A stretch of DNA of 64,000 bases. It comes from Malania oleifera (Eukaryota > Streptophyta > Magnoliopsida > Santalales > Ximeniaceae). The stretch lies in the NCBI RefSeq assembly GCF_029873635.1, contig NC_080426.1, positions 50,730,093 through 50,794,092 on the forward strand. Reading direction: 5' to 3'. Positions 12,812 through 23,840 of this stretch are shown piece after piece. The notes below the pieces were generated by a model, which saw only the letters and a program-made list of their open reading frames with translations, was not told the DNA's origin and made no database searches. Position numbers and translations under genes: made by a program. Within the stretch, counting starts at the first letter, position 1; each line of letters opens with the position of its first letter.

Positions 12812-13235
12812 TGATATACTCCAAATATATCACCTACCCTAAAGAGAAGGCATGTGCCCAACATTAATGGGGGAAATCACCTACAAAATCAATCACTCAA
12901 CTAGAGTCATTGACGCCGGCCATATATTGACCAGAGTGATCCACGCCCGCGCCATAATGATCAAAGTGATCCACGTCAAGCGCTATAAATGACAGATCTA
13001 CCAAAGTCAAATCTGACCAGTATAAAAGGGGTACTGCAGAGAGACTAAGGTATCTCATTCTAACTCAATTTTAGTGTTGCTTACAACCTCTCTTAAAGCA
13101 CTCCCTTACTTAGGCATCGGGGAGATCCCCCGGAGTACACTTCGGGTCCTCCAAACCGCTTTTGTTTTCGTCATTTTCAGGTGATCAAGATCGAAAAGCT
13201 CACCGGAGGTCAGATCGACATTTTTGTTAGCAACA
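12812..13235 (+). repeat. Short solo LTR candidate inside copia element B
   Basis: The 424-bp segment has TG...CA ends (TGATATACTCC...TTAGCAACA), a TATA box at 13021-13028 (TATAAAAGG) and a downstream ACTTAGGCATCGGGG...CCCCGGAGTA motif like that in U5/R regions of other plant gypsy LTRs. It interrupts the G-rich polypurine run of element B: GGGGGCGGGGG on the left and AGGGGGATGTTAG on the right. The target duplication is an imperfect G run, so the exact ends are uncertain. Confidence 0.5.
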
Positions 13236-13242
13236 AGGGGGA

Positions 13243-13421
13243 TGTTAGATAATATCCTATTTATTGTAATATTTTAGTTAAGGTGCATTTTAGTCTTTGT
13301 ATCATTATTAGGGTTAGGTTTATTATTTAGTTCCAATTGTATTCAATTATATTTTTTTGGCTTGCCTCTTGTGTGGCAACTCTCTCTTTGCAATTAAATC
13401 TCTTTCTCTCTTTACTTTACA
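13243..13421 (+). repeat. Probable 3' LTR of copia element B
   Basis: TGTTAGATAATATCC follows the purine run that would serve as the polypurine tract, and the segment can be closed at TTTACTTTACA (13421). A length near 180 bp would be a very short LTR. No 5' LTR is present for comparison, so this is tentative. Confidence 0.4.
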
Positions 13422-13723
13422 TTGGATCATGAATGTTTTCACCATCCATCAAAATCAGGGGAGCATCTCACAACTATCTCCTCACACGTCAATGAGGGAC
13501 CTTTATGCGGAGTTGAACTAAAAACCTCCTATCATAAGAAAGTCGTACAATCCACGCTTGTTCAATTGAACCAATTTTTAGAGCTGCAAATGCAATTGAT
13601 CGAGTAGCATTTGTGGCCCGTAATAATATTTGTTTTCCCTAACAATCCAATATTAGACTAACAAATTAAAAACACGAGGAATATTAATAAATGGAACAAG
13701 AGGGTGTTAAACACTTGGTTTCA

Positions 13724-13770
<47 letters not shown>

Positions 13771-14508
13771 GGGCACAAACAATATAGCTTCTAAATTTGA
13801 ATAGAAAGAGAAATAAATTTGGTACTTTTATGTGGTGTTTAATGTGTGATAGTGTTGGAATAAAATCTGTTACCCGCAGAAAGAATGTATAGACAAATGA
13901 ATTTATTTATTTTGTGTGACACGTGTTTTATTATTTATAGGTACATTCAACTCCCAATCATTTAAACTTTATTAGTTAATTGCAGAATAGAACAGCATAA
14001 GCCAAGCCAATGCCTGCAGGCTTATTTTAATAGTCAGTCTCTCTCTCTCTAGTAAACATTAAAGCTTTAAAGAGATGGAATGATGGAAGTCTCTCTGGAC
14101 TCTGCAGTCCGGTAGGGATTGGTCCAAACCTAGTAAGTACAATCATTAAGGACATAATGGGATAAAAATATTACTTAAATATATGTTTTATTCGTGCTTA
14201 CAAACAAACAAAATAAACTGATTGCATTTAGTTATAATCATAATTCTATTATTTAGCTTTCAAAATATTTATGATCAAATTATTGATAATTGCATAAAAT
14301 GTGGGGCCCATGCCCCCCACCATCATCATCATCATCCCCAATTTTTATCATTGTTGGCCATGGTGACTATTTTCCAATTGAATGCCTCATTACTCTAATC
14401 AAGGATGAAGGTCTTACAAAGTTTTAAATATTTGATAAGTGGGTTCACAAGTTGACTATGGCATCAAAGTAATTTGGATAGGATGAAACACTTCTGGAGC
14501 TCTTTTCT
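13422..14508. other. AT-rich spacer, no gene seen
   Basis: It holds a (TA)n microsatellite at about 13728-13768, a (CT)n run near 14037-14052 and (CAT)n near 14318-14335. The short ORF at 13422-13607 has no recognisable domain. Confidence 0.6.
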
Positions 14509-14577
14509 GATTTATTTTTTTTTAAATATTAAATAATACATTCTTTAGAAAAATAATTCTTAAAATGACTCTAACAT

Positions 14578-14637
14578 AATCTCACTACTTGATTTAGCGA
14601 GATTTAAATAAATTTCGCTAAATCAAGTAGTGAGATT
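14578..14637. repeat. Perfect 23-bp inverted repeat (hairpin) near left TIR
   Basis: The left arm 14578-14600 contains CTCACTACTTGATTTAGCGA and the right arm 14615-14637 is its exact reverse complement, separated by 14 AT-rich bases. The arm sequence recurs in weaker form at about 14670-14690 (CTCGCTACTTGGTGTAGCGA). Confidence 0.9.
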
Positions 14638-15032
14638 TGCTACGTGTCACGCTCAAGATAAATATAGGCAAATCTCGCTACTTGGTGTAGCGAAATTTGT
14701 TTGTTGTGCATATGAAATATTTTATGTTCTCCTTTTTTTTATTTATTTAATATAATAATGATTAATTAAATAATAGGAAAGAATCATTTATTAATTTAAA
14801 TTTTTACATAGAATAAATTACAATTTATAATTTAGTTAAAAATATTATTTTTATCATAAATTAATATAACAATCATACATTACAATTATACACTAATAGT
14901 AAGATTATATTTAATTAAATAGGAAAATATTCTATTATTTTATTGAGTAGAAATTATTTAAATGTTAATTAAAAATAATTATTATTGAAATTGTTAACTA
15001 ATAATCTTAATAATTAGATAAGGTATGAAAAA

Positions 15033-15227
15033 TTAATCGATAGAGAAATTAAGGCTCATAGGTTTTTCGTAAAAATTGAACAAGGATGGACTGAGATAGT
15101 CCTTGCGCTTGCTAAGGATTTCAGCGGCGAAGGGGCCGGTGTAGGGAGGAGTAGAGTAGTTGAGGGGGCAAGAGAAATGCCAATGCGAACAACTTATATA
15201 GCAGCGAAGGAAAATTGCAGAATTCAT
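15033..15227 (-). pseudogene. Captured fragment resembling alanine:glyoxylate aminotransferase 2 N-terminus
   Basis: On the minus strand an ATG at 15227 opens a 64-codon frame. After a Met-rich, hydrophobic and basic leader resembling an organelle presequence, it reads STPPYTGPFAAEILSKRK, then DYLSPSLFNFYEKP. The PPYTGP...ILSKRK...LSPS(M/L)F...KP spacing matches what I recall of the N-terminus of plant mitochondrial AGT2-type class III aminotransferases (established family, identification from memory). Homology ends after KP and the frame stops eight codons later, so the PLP-binding and catalytic regions are absent. It lies inside the TIR element, which suggests exon capture. The frame remains open upstream to 15323, but that part shows no similarity I recognise. 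Confidence 0.55.
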
Positions 15228-15412
15228 GCTTGCTATGGTGCACTGCTTCCCAAAATCTCTCATCCCGCGGTCGCATTTTCCCTCACTTGCCATCTTACTT
15301 TGTCCATTTCCTAGTTTTCCCATCTCAGTTCACCCTCAAAATTCTCCTTCCTCTCTTAATTTTGCTGTATCTCAGTGGACACAATCCCTCAATTTGTGTC
15401 TTTTTTCTTATT

Positions 15413-15935
15413 TGCGATTTTGTCAAACTTTTCCTTATTAATAAATCCATCAACTTTTCCCTCAATAACAAAATTTATTAATATATTCTTTTAAAATTTA
15501 TAATTAATTCTCGATTTTGTCAAACTTTCCCTTATTGATAAATCTATTACCTACCCCTAAATAAAAAAATTTATTAATATTTTATTTTAAAATTTTTCTC
15601 AATTTTGTCAAACTTTCCCTTATTGATAAATCCACCAACATTTCCCTAAATAACAAAATTTATTAACATTTTCTTTTAAAATTTATAATTAATTCTCGAT
15701 TTTGTCAAACTTTCCCTTATTGATAAATCCATCAACATTCCCCTAAATAACAAAATTTATTATATTTTCTTTTAAAATTTATAATTAATTCTTGATTTTA
15801 TCAAACTTTCCCTTATTGATAAATCAATCAACATTCCCCTAAATAACAAAATTTATTAATATTTTTTCTTTTAAAATTTATAATTAATTCTCGATTTTGT
15901 CGAACTTTCTCTTATTGATAAATCCATCAACCTTC
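15413..15935. repeat. Minisatellite, ~97-bp unit, about 5.5 copies
   Basis: Copies begin at about 15415, 15513, 15602, 15697, 15794 and 15892 with GATTTTGTCAAACTTTCCC, each followed by TTATTGATAAATC, CCCTAAATAACAAAATTTATT and TTAAAATTTATAATTAATTC. The array lies wholly inside the TIR element. The ORFs that cross its left end are not genes. Confidence 0.92.
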
Positions 15936-15990
15936 CCCTCAAAGTTGAAGTCTGCTCTACAAAGCCCCTCTTCTCTCTGCTACTGGTTCG

Positions 15991-16090
15991 TTCGCGAGCA
16001 AAGGAATGAAGAAAGTCAATATGCAAGCAAATCTCGCTCGTTCGTAAGCAAAGGAATGAAGAAAGTCAATATGCAAGCAAATCTCGCTGG
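15991..16090. repeat. 50-bp direct tandem duplication
   Basis: Units 15991-16040 and 16041-16090 are almost identical (TTCGYRAGCAAAGGAATGAA...AGCAAATCTCGC). Each ends in the GCGAGATTT-type motif also found in the element's terminal repeats. Confidence 0.9.
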
Positions 16091-16350
16091 ATCGCCACGA
16101 GTCCAAAGACAGATGGATGAGCGAATCCCAATTCCGAAGTAGATCTCGCTAGATGAACCAGCGAGATGTGTCACGCGTCCAACGCCACACCATTTTCCCA
16201 ACCCAAGTAACGAAATTACATCAGAGTCATTCTGGAAATTATTTTCCCAAAAAATGTATTATTTAATATATTTTTTTTTAAAAAAAAAATAAATCGGGAA
16301 AAAACTCAACAGTTCTGTGCAAGCTTCATAATCGACAGAAGATAAAAATT

Positions 16351-16503
16351 GACTATTCATCAAAGTACAAAATACTAGTGATCAATATCCATGGTCCTTG
16401 GTTTAATTTATAGTTTCACAAAAGTGAATATGCATGCGAATTAGTAAACAAGACACATAAAAATATACAATTTCTATAGATTTGCAGATCTTTATATAAA
16501 TTC
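16351..16503. repeat. Host segment duplicated at 30342-30550 (copy 1, left part)
   Basis: ATTCATCAAAGTA...GATCAATATCCAT...TTTGCAGATCTTTATATAAATTC matches 30342-30500. Copy 1 resumes at 29994 (AAACAAACATATTTTAATATCAT) on the far side of the copia LTR, which confirms that 16504-29988 is an insertion. Confidence 0.75.
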
Positions 16504-16536
16504 TATTAGCTTTTTGATTTTGATCCCTATTTTAAT

Positions 16537-16869
16537 TGTAAGAACCCGAACCGTGATATATGGATTTATTATACAAAAGGAGGGTAAATTGGTAATTGAG
16601 CATAGTTCGTCGACAAAGTATATGTGCTTCTCGTCGACGAATTTAGAGGCTTGTCGACGAGGAGAAGCCGAGGGATTTCAGGAAAACCGGTAATATGAGA
16701 TTTGTCAACGAGGTCCTCATCTTGTCGACGAGCAACCTATATGGCCTCGTCGATAAGGACGCAATTCGTCGACGAGGGCAGTCGAGTCAAAGGAGTTATA
16801 AATATCAGTTTCCATTACTTTGGAGTTAAGTAATCTCAAAATATCCTCTCCCTCTCTCTCTAGAACTTG

Positions 16870-16911
<42 letters not shown>

Positions 16912-18446
16912 GATTTCTTCACCATTCATCACCTTATTCATAAATCAGACGTTACTGCGAGGATCAGGGAAGGATTCTCTACGTTTTTAGCGGATCAAAA
17001 TCTCATTTCGAGCAGTTTCGGGCTTCGGGTCAAAATTGAGGTAAGGCTTGATTTTCCTTTCTGATTCGAAATATGTGTAGTAGTATAAGTTGTAAACATG
17101 TGTTGTACTGTGGTTTGTAGGTTTTGGAGTCTCGGTTCGTAGTTTTTGGAATCGTAGAGTTCGTAGTTGGAATTCGGGTTAAGGTAAGGGGATTCAGTTT
17201 ATATCAGTTACTTTTTGAAATCGAGATCGGTAAGCTTGTAGGCTACGATCATATGTATGTTTTGGTAACTTATTTGGGGAAATCTATCGGGTAAAATACG
17301 TTACAGTTTTTGAAAAAATTTGGGGATTTCAGGTATCATCTCTGCTTTGTTTGGAAAACTGTTTGTTTTGTTTAAACTGTATTATTGAGATGACTGCTAT
17401 CCATATTTGTATAAAACTGTATACTTGAATTGGAAAATGATATGATTTGTCATAAACCAAATAAGTGTGGAATGTATGGTTGTATGTAATTGTTCCAGGT
17501 ATTTTGTAAAACAGTTATGTGGCGGCTAATTACCATACGCTGATGAGTATGGAAACATGAGTTTCAAAATGATTCCAGGTTTTGTGAAATTAGCTAGTGG
17601 CGGCTAATTACCGCATGTTGCACCATGTACCGGCGTAAAAACTACAAGCGAGAGTGTTTGGCTCTATATCCGAGGGTGTGAAATATCACCTGTGTGTTCT
17701 GGCTGATCACCGAAGGGTATGAGCTGCATTGGCAATGTAATCGCTATGAAGCTTTGGGTTTCATAGAGCAGTTGCGTATTAGTGTGAGCTGCACTGTATT
17801 GGCAATGTAATCGCTATGAAGTTTTGGAATTCATAGAGTAGTTGCGTATTAGTGTGACGACACTAACCATATGTTTGGGTATCGTATGTACTGGAATGGA
17901 TTTGTGAAAATACTGGAACTGTATGGAAATTTTTTCGAACTATATCTTATTGTATGGTGTTATGTTTTACGTAAAATAACACTGGTATGCCACACATTGA
18001 TATAACCTAATTTCTTCCTTACTGAGAGGTGTCTCACCCCGAATGTACGTACAAATGTTTTCAGGTCCTTTAGGTAGCGGTAATTAGCATCCTAGCATTT
18101 GGAAGCGGGGGTTAGCTGCGGTTAGTGCCTATTTAGGTACGAATTTTTGTAATCGGGTTGTTGTGATGATTTTTGTAGACACCCGGGGTATATTTTGTAA
18201 TTATGAGAATGTACATCCTAGCTTTGTATAGACTCTGGTGTGGTACTATACATGTATAGAAAGACCGTATTCTGCTATGTATTTGATGAGTATGGATGTG
18301 TATATTTATGTTTTAAGCACATCCGTGTACCCCACGGGGTCGGACCCTCATATGGTATTGTATCATGTATGTTTTAAATTGATACAGAGACAGGTTAGGT
18401 TACTATGTTCACACTTGGGACCCATCTGCAGGTTCGGGACGTGATA
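16537..18446 (+). repeat. 5' LTR of gypsy element G
   Basis: It begins TGTAAGAACCCGAACC and ends TTCGGGACGTGATA; the final CA has decayed to TA (compare TTGACA at 27835). It carries the TCGTCGACGA array, a TATA box, a (CT)n run at 16874-16909 and paired GTGGCGGCTAATTACC repeats at 17519-17610. Duplicated GCACTGTATTGGCAATGTAATCG-type segments occur at 17720-17860. Confidence 0.92.
16606..16804 (+). promoter_or_regulatory. TCGTCGACGA palindrome array and TATA box, 5' LTR of element G
   Basis: Seven copies or near-copies of YTCGTCGACGAR occur in 16606-16780, with variants in which CG has become TG or CA. TATAAATA lies at 16797-16804, within about 20 bases of the last copy. The unit is fully palindromic with a GTCGAC core. 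Confidence 0.75.
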
Positions 18447-18470
18447 ACTTAGTATTAGAGCTAACCAGGT
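18447..18470 (+). other. Primer-binding site of element G
   Basis: Just inside the 5' LTR, ACTTAGTATTAGAGCTAACC resembles the initiator-Met tRNA PBS context TTGGTATCAGAGCC, with several changes. Confidence 0.6.
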
Positions 18471-18769
18471 TGCTAGGTCTTGTAAACTTGGTTAGGTGTA
18501 TTTACGTGTACATACTAGAGTATAGGATGTAGGAAATGGGTAGTGTAGGTCGAGGAATGTGTTGTTGCTAGATGGGGACTCATTGGCGGTGTTCTGTGTC
18601 CTTCCTCGAATGACGATTTCAAAAAGATCACGGCAAACCATTGATAGATTCGTGTTAGTGTGACGGGACAGACCTAGACCTGTGGGATTGGTAGTTAACA
18701 TGATTCGGTGTTTGATTGCGTTAATTGTATACGATATAAGAATTCTAACCGATTCCTATTGCTTTCAAA

Positions 18770-19690
18770 ATGGAGCCCAAGGATAATAACTTGGAGAGTG
18801 GCTCCGAGGAGATGGCGAGTGATAAGTCTCCTTCTATGTCTTGTGGTTTGGCAAGGCAGGTTATCCGAGAGATCAGGCGGAGTTATTGGAGACGCAAATG
18901 CTCTCCTACTGATGCAGGGTGTACCATCGAAAGGTTCACACGCATGCATCCTCCGACATTCACAGTAAGACCTGATTCGATTGTGGCGGAGGGCTAGGTC
19001 GAGAAGACCGAGAGGATTTTGGAAGTCCTTCACTGCATTGAGAAGCAGAAGATCCTATACGCTACCTTCCAGCTGACTGGAGAGGCAGGGCGTTGGTGGA
19101 CTGCGGTGAGTCTGCTTGAGAAGCAGAGAGTTGGTCCATCAGGTATGGTGTGGGGCCGCTTCAAGGAGGTATTTTTCAAGAGATAATTCCTGGTCTCCAC
19201 TCGGGACATGAAGGTCGATGAGTTCTCGAGCCTGATGCCAGGAACTCTGATGGTGCAGAGCTATGTTGCCAGATTTATCAAGTTATCTCGATTTGCGCCG
19301 TACTTGGTCCCGACTGAGTATGAGAAGGCTTGGAGGTTTAAGAGGGGTCTGGGGAGAGACATCCGCCATTTTGTGAGGATGCTGCAGATCCGTGAGTTCT
19401 CTGTCTTGGTGAATAAAGCCACCATAGTTGAGACCGACCTTCGGGGTGATGAGGTGGTGCAGGAACAAAGGAAGAGGCCAGTTTCTTCTAGTTCTTAGAG
19501 TGGTCCTCGACAGGGATAGTGGAAGAGAAGAAGAAGCAGAACTATAGTTCAGGTTATTAGTAGTCTACCGAGCGGCAGAGTTCTCAGGGGGATCCATCCT
19601 CTGCCCTGTGTGCCAAATGCCATAAAAGGCACGATGGGGAGTGTCAGCCATTCTGGGGTAACTGCTACAACTGTGGCAAGCCGGGCCACG
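18770..19690 (+). pseudogene. Gag of gypsy element G
   Basis: The frame from the ATG at 18770 to about 19500 encodes a Retrotrans_gag-like segment: FTRMHPPTF, a FQLTGEAGRWW block (about 19070-19100), WGRFKEVFF, then MVQSYVARFIKLSRFAPYLV and a KRGLGRDIR block. Stops interrupt it at 18995 and 19184, and TAG at 19496 ends this frame. A frameshift near 19500-19565 leads to the zinc-knuckle region, CAKCHKRHDGEC and CYNCGKPGHVSLSY (about 19650-19705). In that knuckle the final Cys of CCHC is replaced by Tyr. Gag would form the capsid. This copy cannot. Confidence 0.85.
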
Positions 19691-20466
19691 TGTCACTGAG
19701 CTATCAGGCACCGAGGAGAGATACGCCTGCACAGAGCCATAACCGTGGGAGTAATCTGATGCCTCAAGGAAACTACCAGGCAACCACGGCTCCGGAGAGG
19801 GTATATTCACTAACTCCAGCAGATGCGAAACACACTGGGAACGTGGTGACAGGTACCATGTCTTTGCTTTCGAATTCAGCTATCGTTTTATTTGACTCGA
19901 GGGCAACCTATTCGTTCATATCTGCTAGTTTTGTGAATTTGTGTGGGGCTGAAACCCGTGTGATGGATGAGAGGTTGTCTGTGGTTCCGCTGACTGGGAG
20001 TGCAATGATCTGTAGTAAAATGTTAGGAAACTACTCAGTTGTAATTCAGGAGAGACTGCTACCAGCGAATCTTGTAGTATACGACATGTATGGTTTTGAC
20101 GTCATACTGGGGATGGATTGGCTATTCTCCAGTTATGCGGTGATTTATTGTCGTAAAAAGGTAGTAGTGTTCAAACCTCTTAGGGAGCAGGAGTACGAGT
20201 TCGTAGGATCGCGTGTGCGTTCGACGCCACAGGTTCTATCAACATTGCAGACAAGGTGGCTACTCTTGGACGGATATCAGGGATACCACTCTTGCATGAA
20301 GAAACCGCTGTGGGATGAGTTGAGACTCAAGGATATTTGGGTAGTCAACGAGTTTCCGGATGTGTTTCCTGATGATTTACTCTGTTTACCTCTGAATTTT
20401 GAGGTGGAGTTTGCGATAGAGTTGCTGCCTGGCAAGGCACCGATTTCTAAAGCTCCGTACCGGATG
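19691..20466 (+). pseudogene. Protease and start of RT of gypsy element G
   Basis: A long open frame covers the aspartic protease: VVTGTM, then LFDSRATYSFIS with Asp-Ser-Arg where the family has the catalytic Asp-Ser-Gly, and the FDVILGMDWL block near 20095-20120. It continues to the RT entry segment (FPDVFPDDL, GKAPISKAPYRM) and is cut by a nested LTR at 20467, in the codon after YRM. The reading resumes at 22709. The Gly-to-Arg change is a single G-to-A type step and would inactivate the enzyme. Confidence 0.9.
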
Positions 20467-22706
20467 TGTAACGACCCAGAAAATATTCATATTCAAATAT
20501 TAAAGAGAGAGGAAATGGAAACAGAAATAGAAAGAAATCGTCCGCGTTCATCAACGACATTGCATTTTGGAGATAATAATAATAATAATATCAAGGAATT
20601 GTCAGAACTCATCGACAAATATAGGGTTTCGTCGACGAGTGCATAAGGAAACTTGTCGACGAATACAGGGCCTTGTCAACGAGTACATAAGGAAATTCGT
20701 CAACAAATATAGGGCATCGTCGACGAGAAAATACTGAGAGGGGGTATGGAGCAGCCTGAATTTCATCGACGAATACAGGGACTCGTCGACGAATTTAATG
20801 ATGGTCTCGTCAATGAGATGATGTGTCTCGTCAATGAATTTGGCAGTATAAATATTTGAAAACCGAGATTTTATCCATTTACCAGCGCCCCTCTCTCTCT
20901 CTTCTCTCTCTCTCTCTATGAATCCTCTCCCTTCTCTCTTCAATTCCGGCGCCACTAGTCACCGGATCGATGATCCAAAGCTACCATGATGCTCTTGGAG
21001 GAATTCTCTACAAGTTTGTCAGAGCAGATCGTTGGGAAAACAAAGTTAAATCTCATCCCAAATTCAGAGTAAGGTCTTTTATCTAAATTTTGGCCTTATG
21101 ACAGTTATAGGAAATGATGTAGGCGAAAAAATACTAATATTTTATTCTAGGATATTGCGTTTTCAGGATGTTGGGTTAGGAACCCTGCGGGTATAAAGCC
21201 AGAATTATATAGGGGCTTTTCAAAGCCAAGGTAAGGGAAATATGCTATGTTAGGAGTTTTTATAATGTTAATAAAGATTTCATAGACGCATATTTATTCC
21301 AGTTTATTATACAGTATTCACAGAGTATGAATTTAAATGCTTGTATGGCCTGAGTAGATTTTCATGTGATGAAAGAATTTATACAATTTTTATGAAATAC
21401 CATACTATACTGAGTACAAAGATATTGATGGTATATACATTTTATATAGTTTTTCTGTATATGGGTTTACACAGAATATACAAATATAGATTTATATTCA
21501 CAGAGAAATGTACATTATACAACTTTTATATGAACGGTTTCATGAAACAGATATATACATATATACATCTACATGTATACAGATACTCAAATCAGTATTT
21601 TATATTACAGCTTTATACAGAACAGTATATACAGAGTTATAGTATACCATGTTCCTATTACCATAACATACAGAGTATATATATACAAAGTACACAGATT
21701 GATATACAGAGGTAGCATCAAGATGCTACGGATATAGTATACAGAGATTACAGTATTTATAGTACAGAAAGATAGAGTTATGGTAATTTTGGAAACATGA
21801 CGGAAACAGTAAAAGAGTATATATATAGTATCAGACCCCTGTGGAAAGATTTTAGACAGATACAGTATAGATATTGATTACAGAGCACAGTACCGTTGCT
21901 ATATTCAGATAGAGTGCAACCACACATCTCAGATAGTGTGTGGGTACCATCTAACTGTGCTCGGAGAGGATGCAGCTCCCCAGTATGCTAGGTAGAGGGG
22001 GCCAGTTAGACGAGGTAGCAGCTAGTCCCGCGCCTAGGAGAGGATGCAGTTTGGTCGGGTTGAGGTAGTGTAGAGTATATTGACTTATCTGGAGGGCTAA
22101 CCAGATAGAGTCCCGCCTACGGGCCGCACAACCCTGTCATTAGGGGTCAAATCATGACGTACAGAGTCCTAAGGAATAAGTACAGTTATATGTATGTATA
22201 CAGTTTTACAGTATATGATGAGTATAATATGATATATTATCAGTATGAAAAGTAGAAAACAGATGATACAGTATGTTTTAAATCGAGAAAGAAAGATATG
22301 ATTTATAGATGATTTATTGCATTACAGTTCAGTCTTTATTTTAAAAGTATCCTTAACTTAGTTGCCACACACTAGTAATAGCATATTTCCACTTATTGAG
22401 CATCGACTCACCCCATTACCTTAACATTTTTCAAGTGAACCAGTTAGGCGAGCAGATCAGGCTTGCGGATAGAGTGTAGCTCAGATCACCCTAGTTATAG
22501 GGTGAGTTTTTGACAGAGTTGTGTATGTTTTGGGATAGATGATACTGGAGGGGCATTTTTGTATGGTTTGTATATACTAGATTATGGTATTGTATGGTAA
22601 ATATGTGAATGACTGCATGATATGTGTTCCCACTGTTTAGGTATGGATGTAAATGCACAGTTATATTTATTTTAAAAAAAATTGTATGAATTTTGAGGTC
22701 ATTACA
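20467..22706 (+). repeat. Gypsy solo LTR nested in element G (TSD GGATG)
   Basis: It begins TGTAACGACCC and ends GAGGTCATTACA, and is flanked by GGATG at 20462-20466 and 22707-22711. Length is 2240 bp with no internal element sequence. It splits the RT region of element G: the protein reads YRM before it and TLAELRDLKEQL after it. It is closely related to the LTR at 47585. The ORF at 21341-21715 lies in its AT-rich part and is not coding. Confidence 0.95.
20598..20854 (+). promoter_or_regulatory. TCGTCGACGA array and TATA box, nested solo LTR
   Basis: About ten copies or decayed copies of YTCGTCGACGAR occur at 20605-20840, with forms such as CTCATCGACAAA, TTCGTCGACGAG and CTCGTCAATGAG. TATAAATA is at 20847-20854, about ten bases after the last copy. 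(CT)n pyrimidine runs follow at 20890-20915. Confidence 0.75.
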
Positions 22707-23840
22707 GGATGACTCTAGCAGAACTTCGAGACTTGAAGGAGCAGTTGCAGGAACTACTGGACCAGGGTTTTATTTGACCGAGTGTTTTGCCCTTGGGAGC
22801 TTCAGTTTTGTTTGTGAAGAAGAAGGACGAGTCGATACGTATGTGCATTAATTATCGTGAAATTAACAAGGTGACTATGAAGAACCATTACCCGTTGCCT
22901 CGTATTGATTTTCTCTTTGACCAGTTGCAGGGAACGCAGGTCTTTTCAAAGATCGACCTACGGTCAGGGTATCATCAGGTGAGGGTGAGATCTGAGGATG
23001 TAGCGAAGACTGCTTTCCGAACTAGATATGACCACTATGAATTCTTGGTTATGCCATTTGGTTTGACCAATGCATTGGCAGTGTTCATAGATCCGATGAA
23101 CAGGGTTTTCCATGAGTACTTGGATCATTTCGTAATGGTGTACATCGATGACATTATGGTATACTTGAGGAGTCTGGAAGAGCATAAGAGTCATCTGAGG
23201 TTGGTGCTACAGACTCTGTGAGAAAGGAAGTTATACGCCAAGCTGAAGAAGTGTGAGTTCTGGTTGAATTAGGTCACGTTCTTAGGGCATGTGGTGTCCA
23301 AGGGCAGTATCTCTGTTGATCCTAGCAAGGTTGAAGTTGTAGTCGACTAGGCGAGACCGAGGAGTGTGTAGGAGGTTCAGAGTTTCCTAGGACTGGCGGG
23401 TTACTATCATCGGTTCGTAGAGGGTTTCTCTAAATTGTCTGGACCTCTAACACGATTGACCAGGAAGGGGGTGAAACTTGACTGGACTAGTGATTGTGAG
23501 TAGTGCTTTCTTGAGTTGAAGCACCGGCTGGTTACTACTCCAGTATTGACCATTCCTTCTAGGGATGGCGGTTTTGTAATCTAGAGCGATGTGTCCCTGA
23601 AGGGTTTGGGATGTGTGCTTATGCAATAGGGTAAGGTAGTAGCTTATGCTTCTCAGAAACTTAAGCAGTATGAGAAGAATTACCTTACGCATGACCTAGA
23701 GTTAGCTGCCATTGTTTATGCCTTGAAGATTTGGCGACACTACTTGTATGGTGTTCAATGTGATATTTTCACTAACCAAAAATGCCTTAGGTACTTTTTC
23801 ACGTAGAAGGAGCTGAATATGAGGCAGATGCGGTGTTAGA
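22707..23840 (+). pseudogene. Reverse transcriptase-RNase H of gypsy element G
   Basis: RT blocks are in order: [52 protein letters not shown] and the catalytic YIDDIM motif (23141-23152, intact). They are followed by FLGHVVS, the connection segment and RNase H blocks ([35 protein letters not shown]). Stops occur at 22775, 23219 and at several Gln and Trp positions downstream. A 1-bp deletion near 23839 shifts the frame before the LELIKDYNC block. Confidence 0.92.

Larger units (their letters stand above)
14509..16295. mobile_element. Non-autonomous TIR element with captured gene fragment and minisatellite
   Basis: The outer ends are inverted copies of each other. On the left, GATTTATTTTTTTTT, ATTAAATAATACATT, AAAATAATT and AATGACTCT occur at 14509-14575; their reverse complements lie at 16220-16295 in mirrored order. 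Homology extends inward through GCGAGAT and GTGTCACGC blocks (left 14595-14700, right 16140-16190), so the terminal inverted repeats are long, up to about 180 bp. Inside are a hairpin, a gene fragment, a minisatellite and a 50-bp duplication, and no transposase. The structure is like a Pack-MULE or other Pack-TIR element. I could not find a clean 8-10 bp target duplication, so the superfamily is open. Confidence 0.7.

Noticed and set aside
18695..19033. 112-codon minus-strand frame
   Set aside because: It is a shadow of the gypsy G gag on the plus strand.
21341..21715. 124-codon open frame on the plus strand
   Set aside because: It lies inside the solo LTR 20467-22706 in AT-rich sequence and consists of Tyr/Ile-rich text with no domain.
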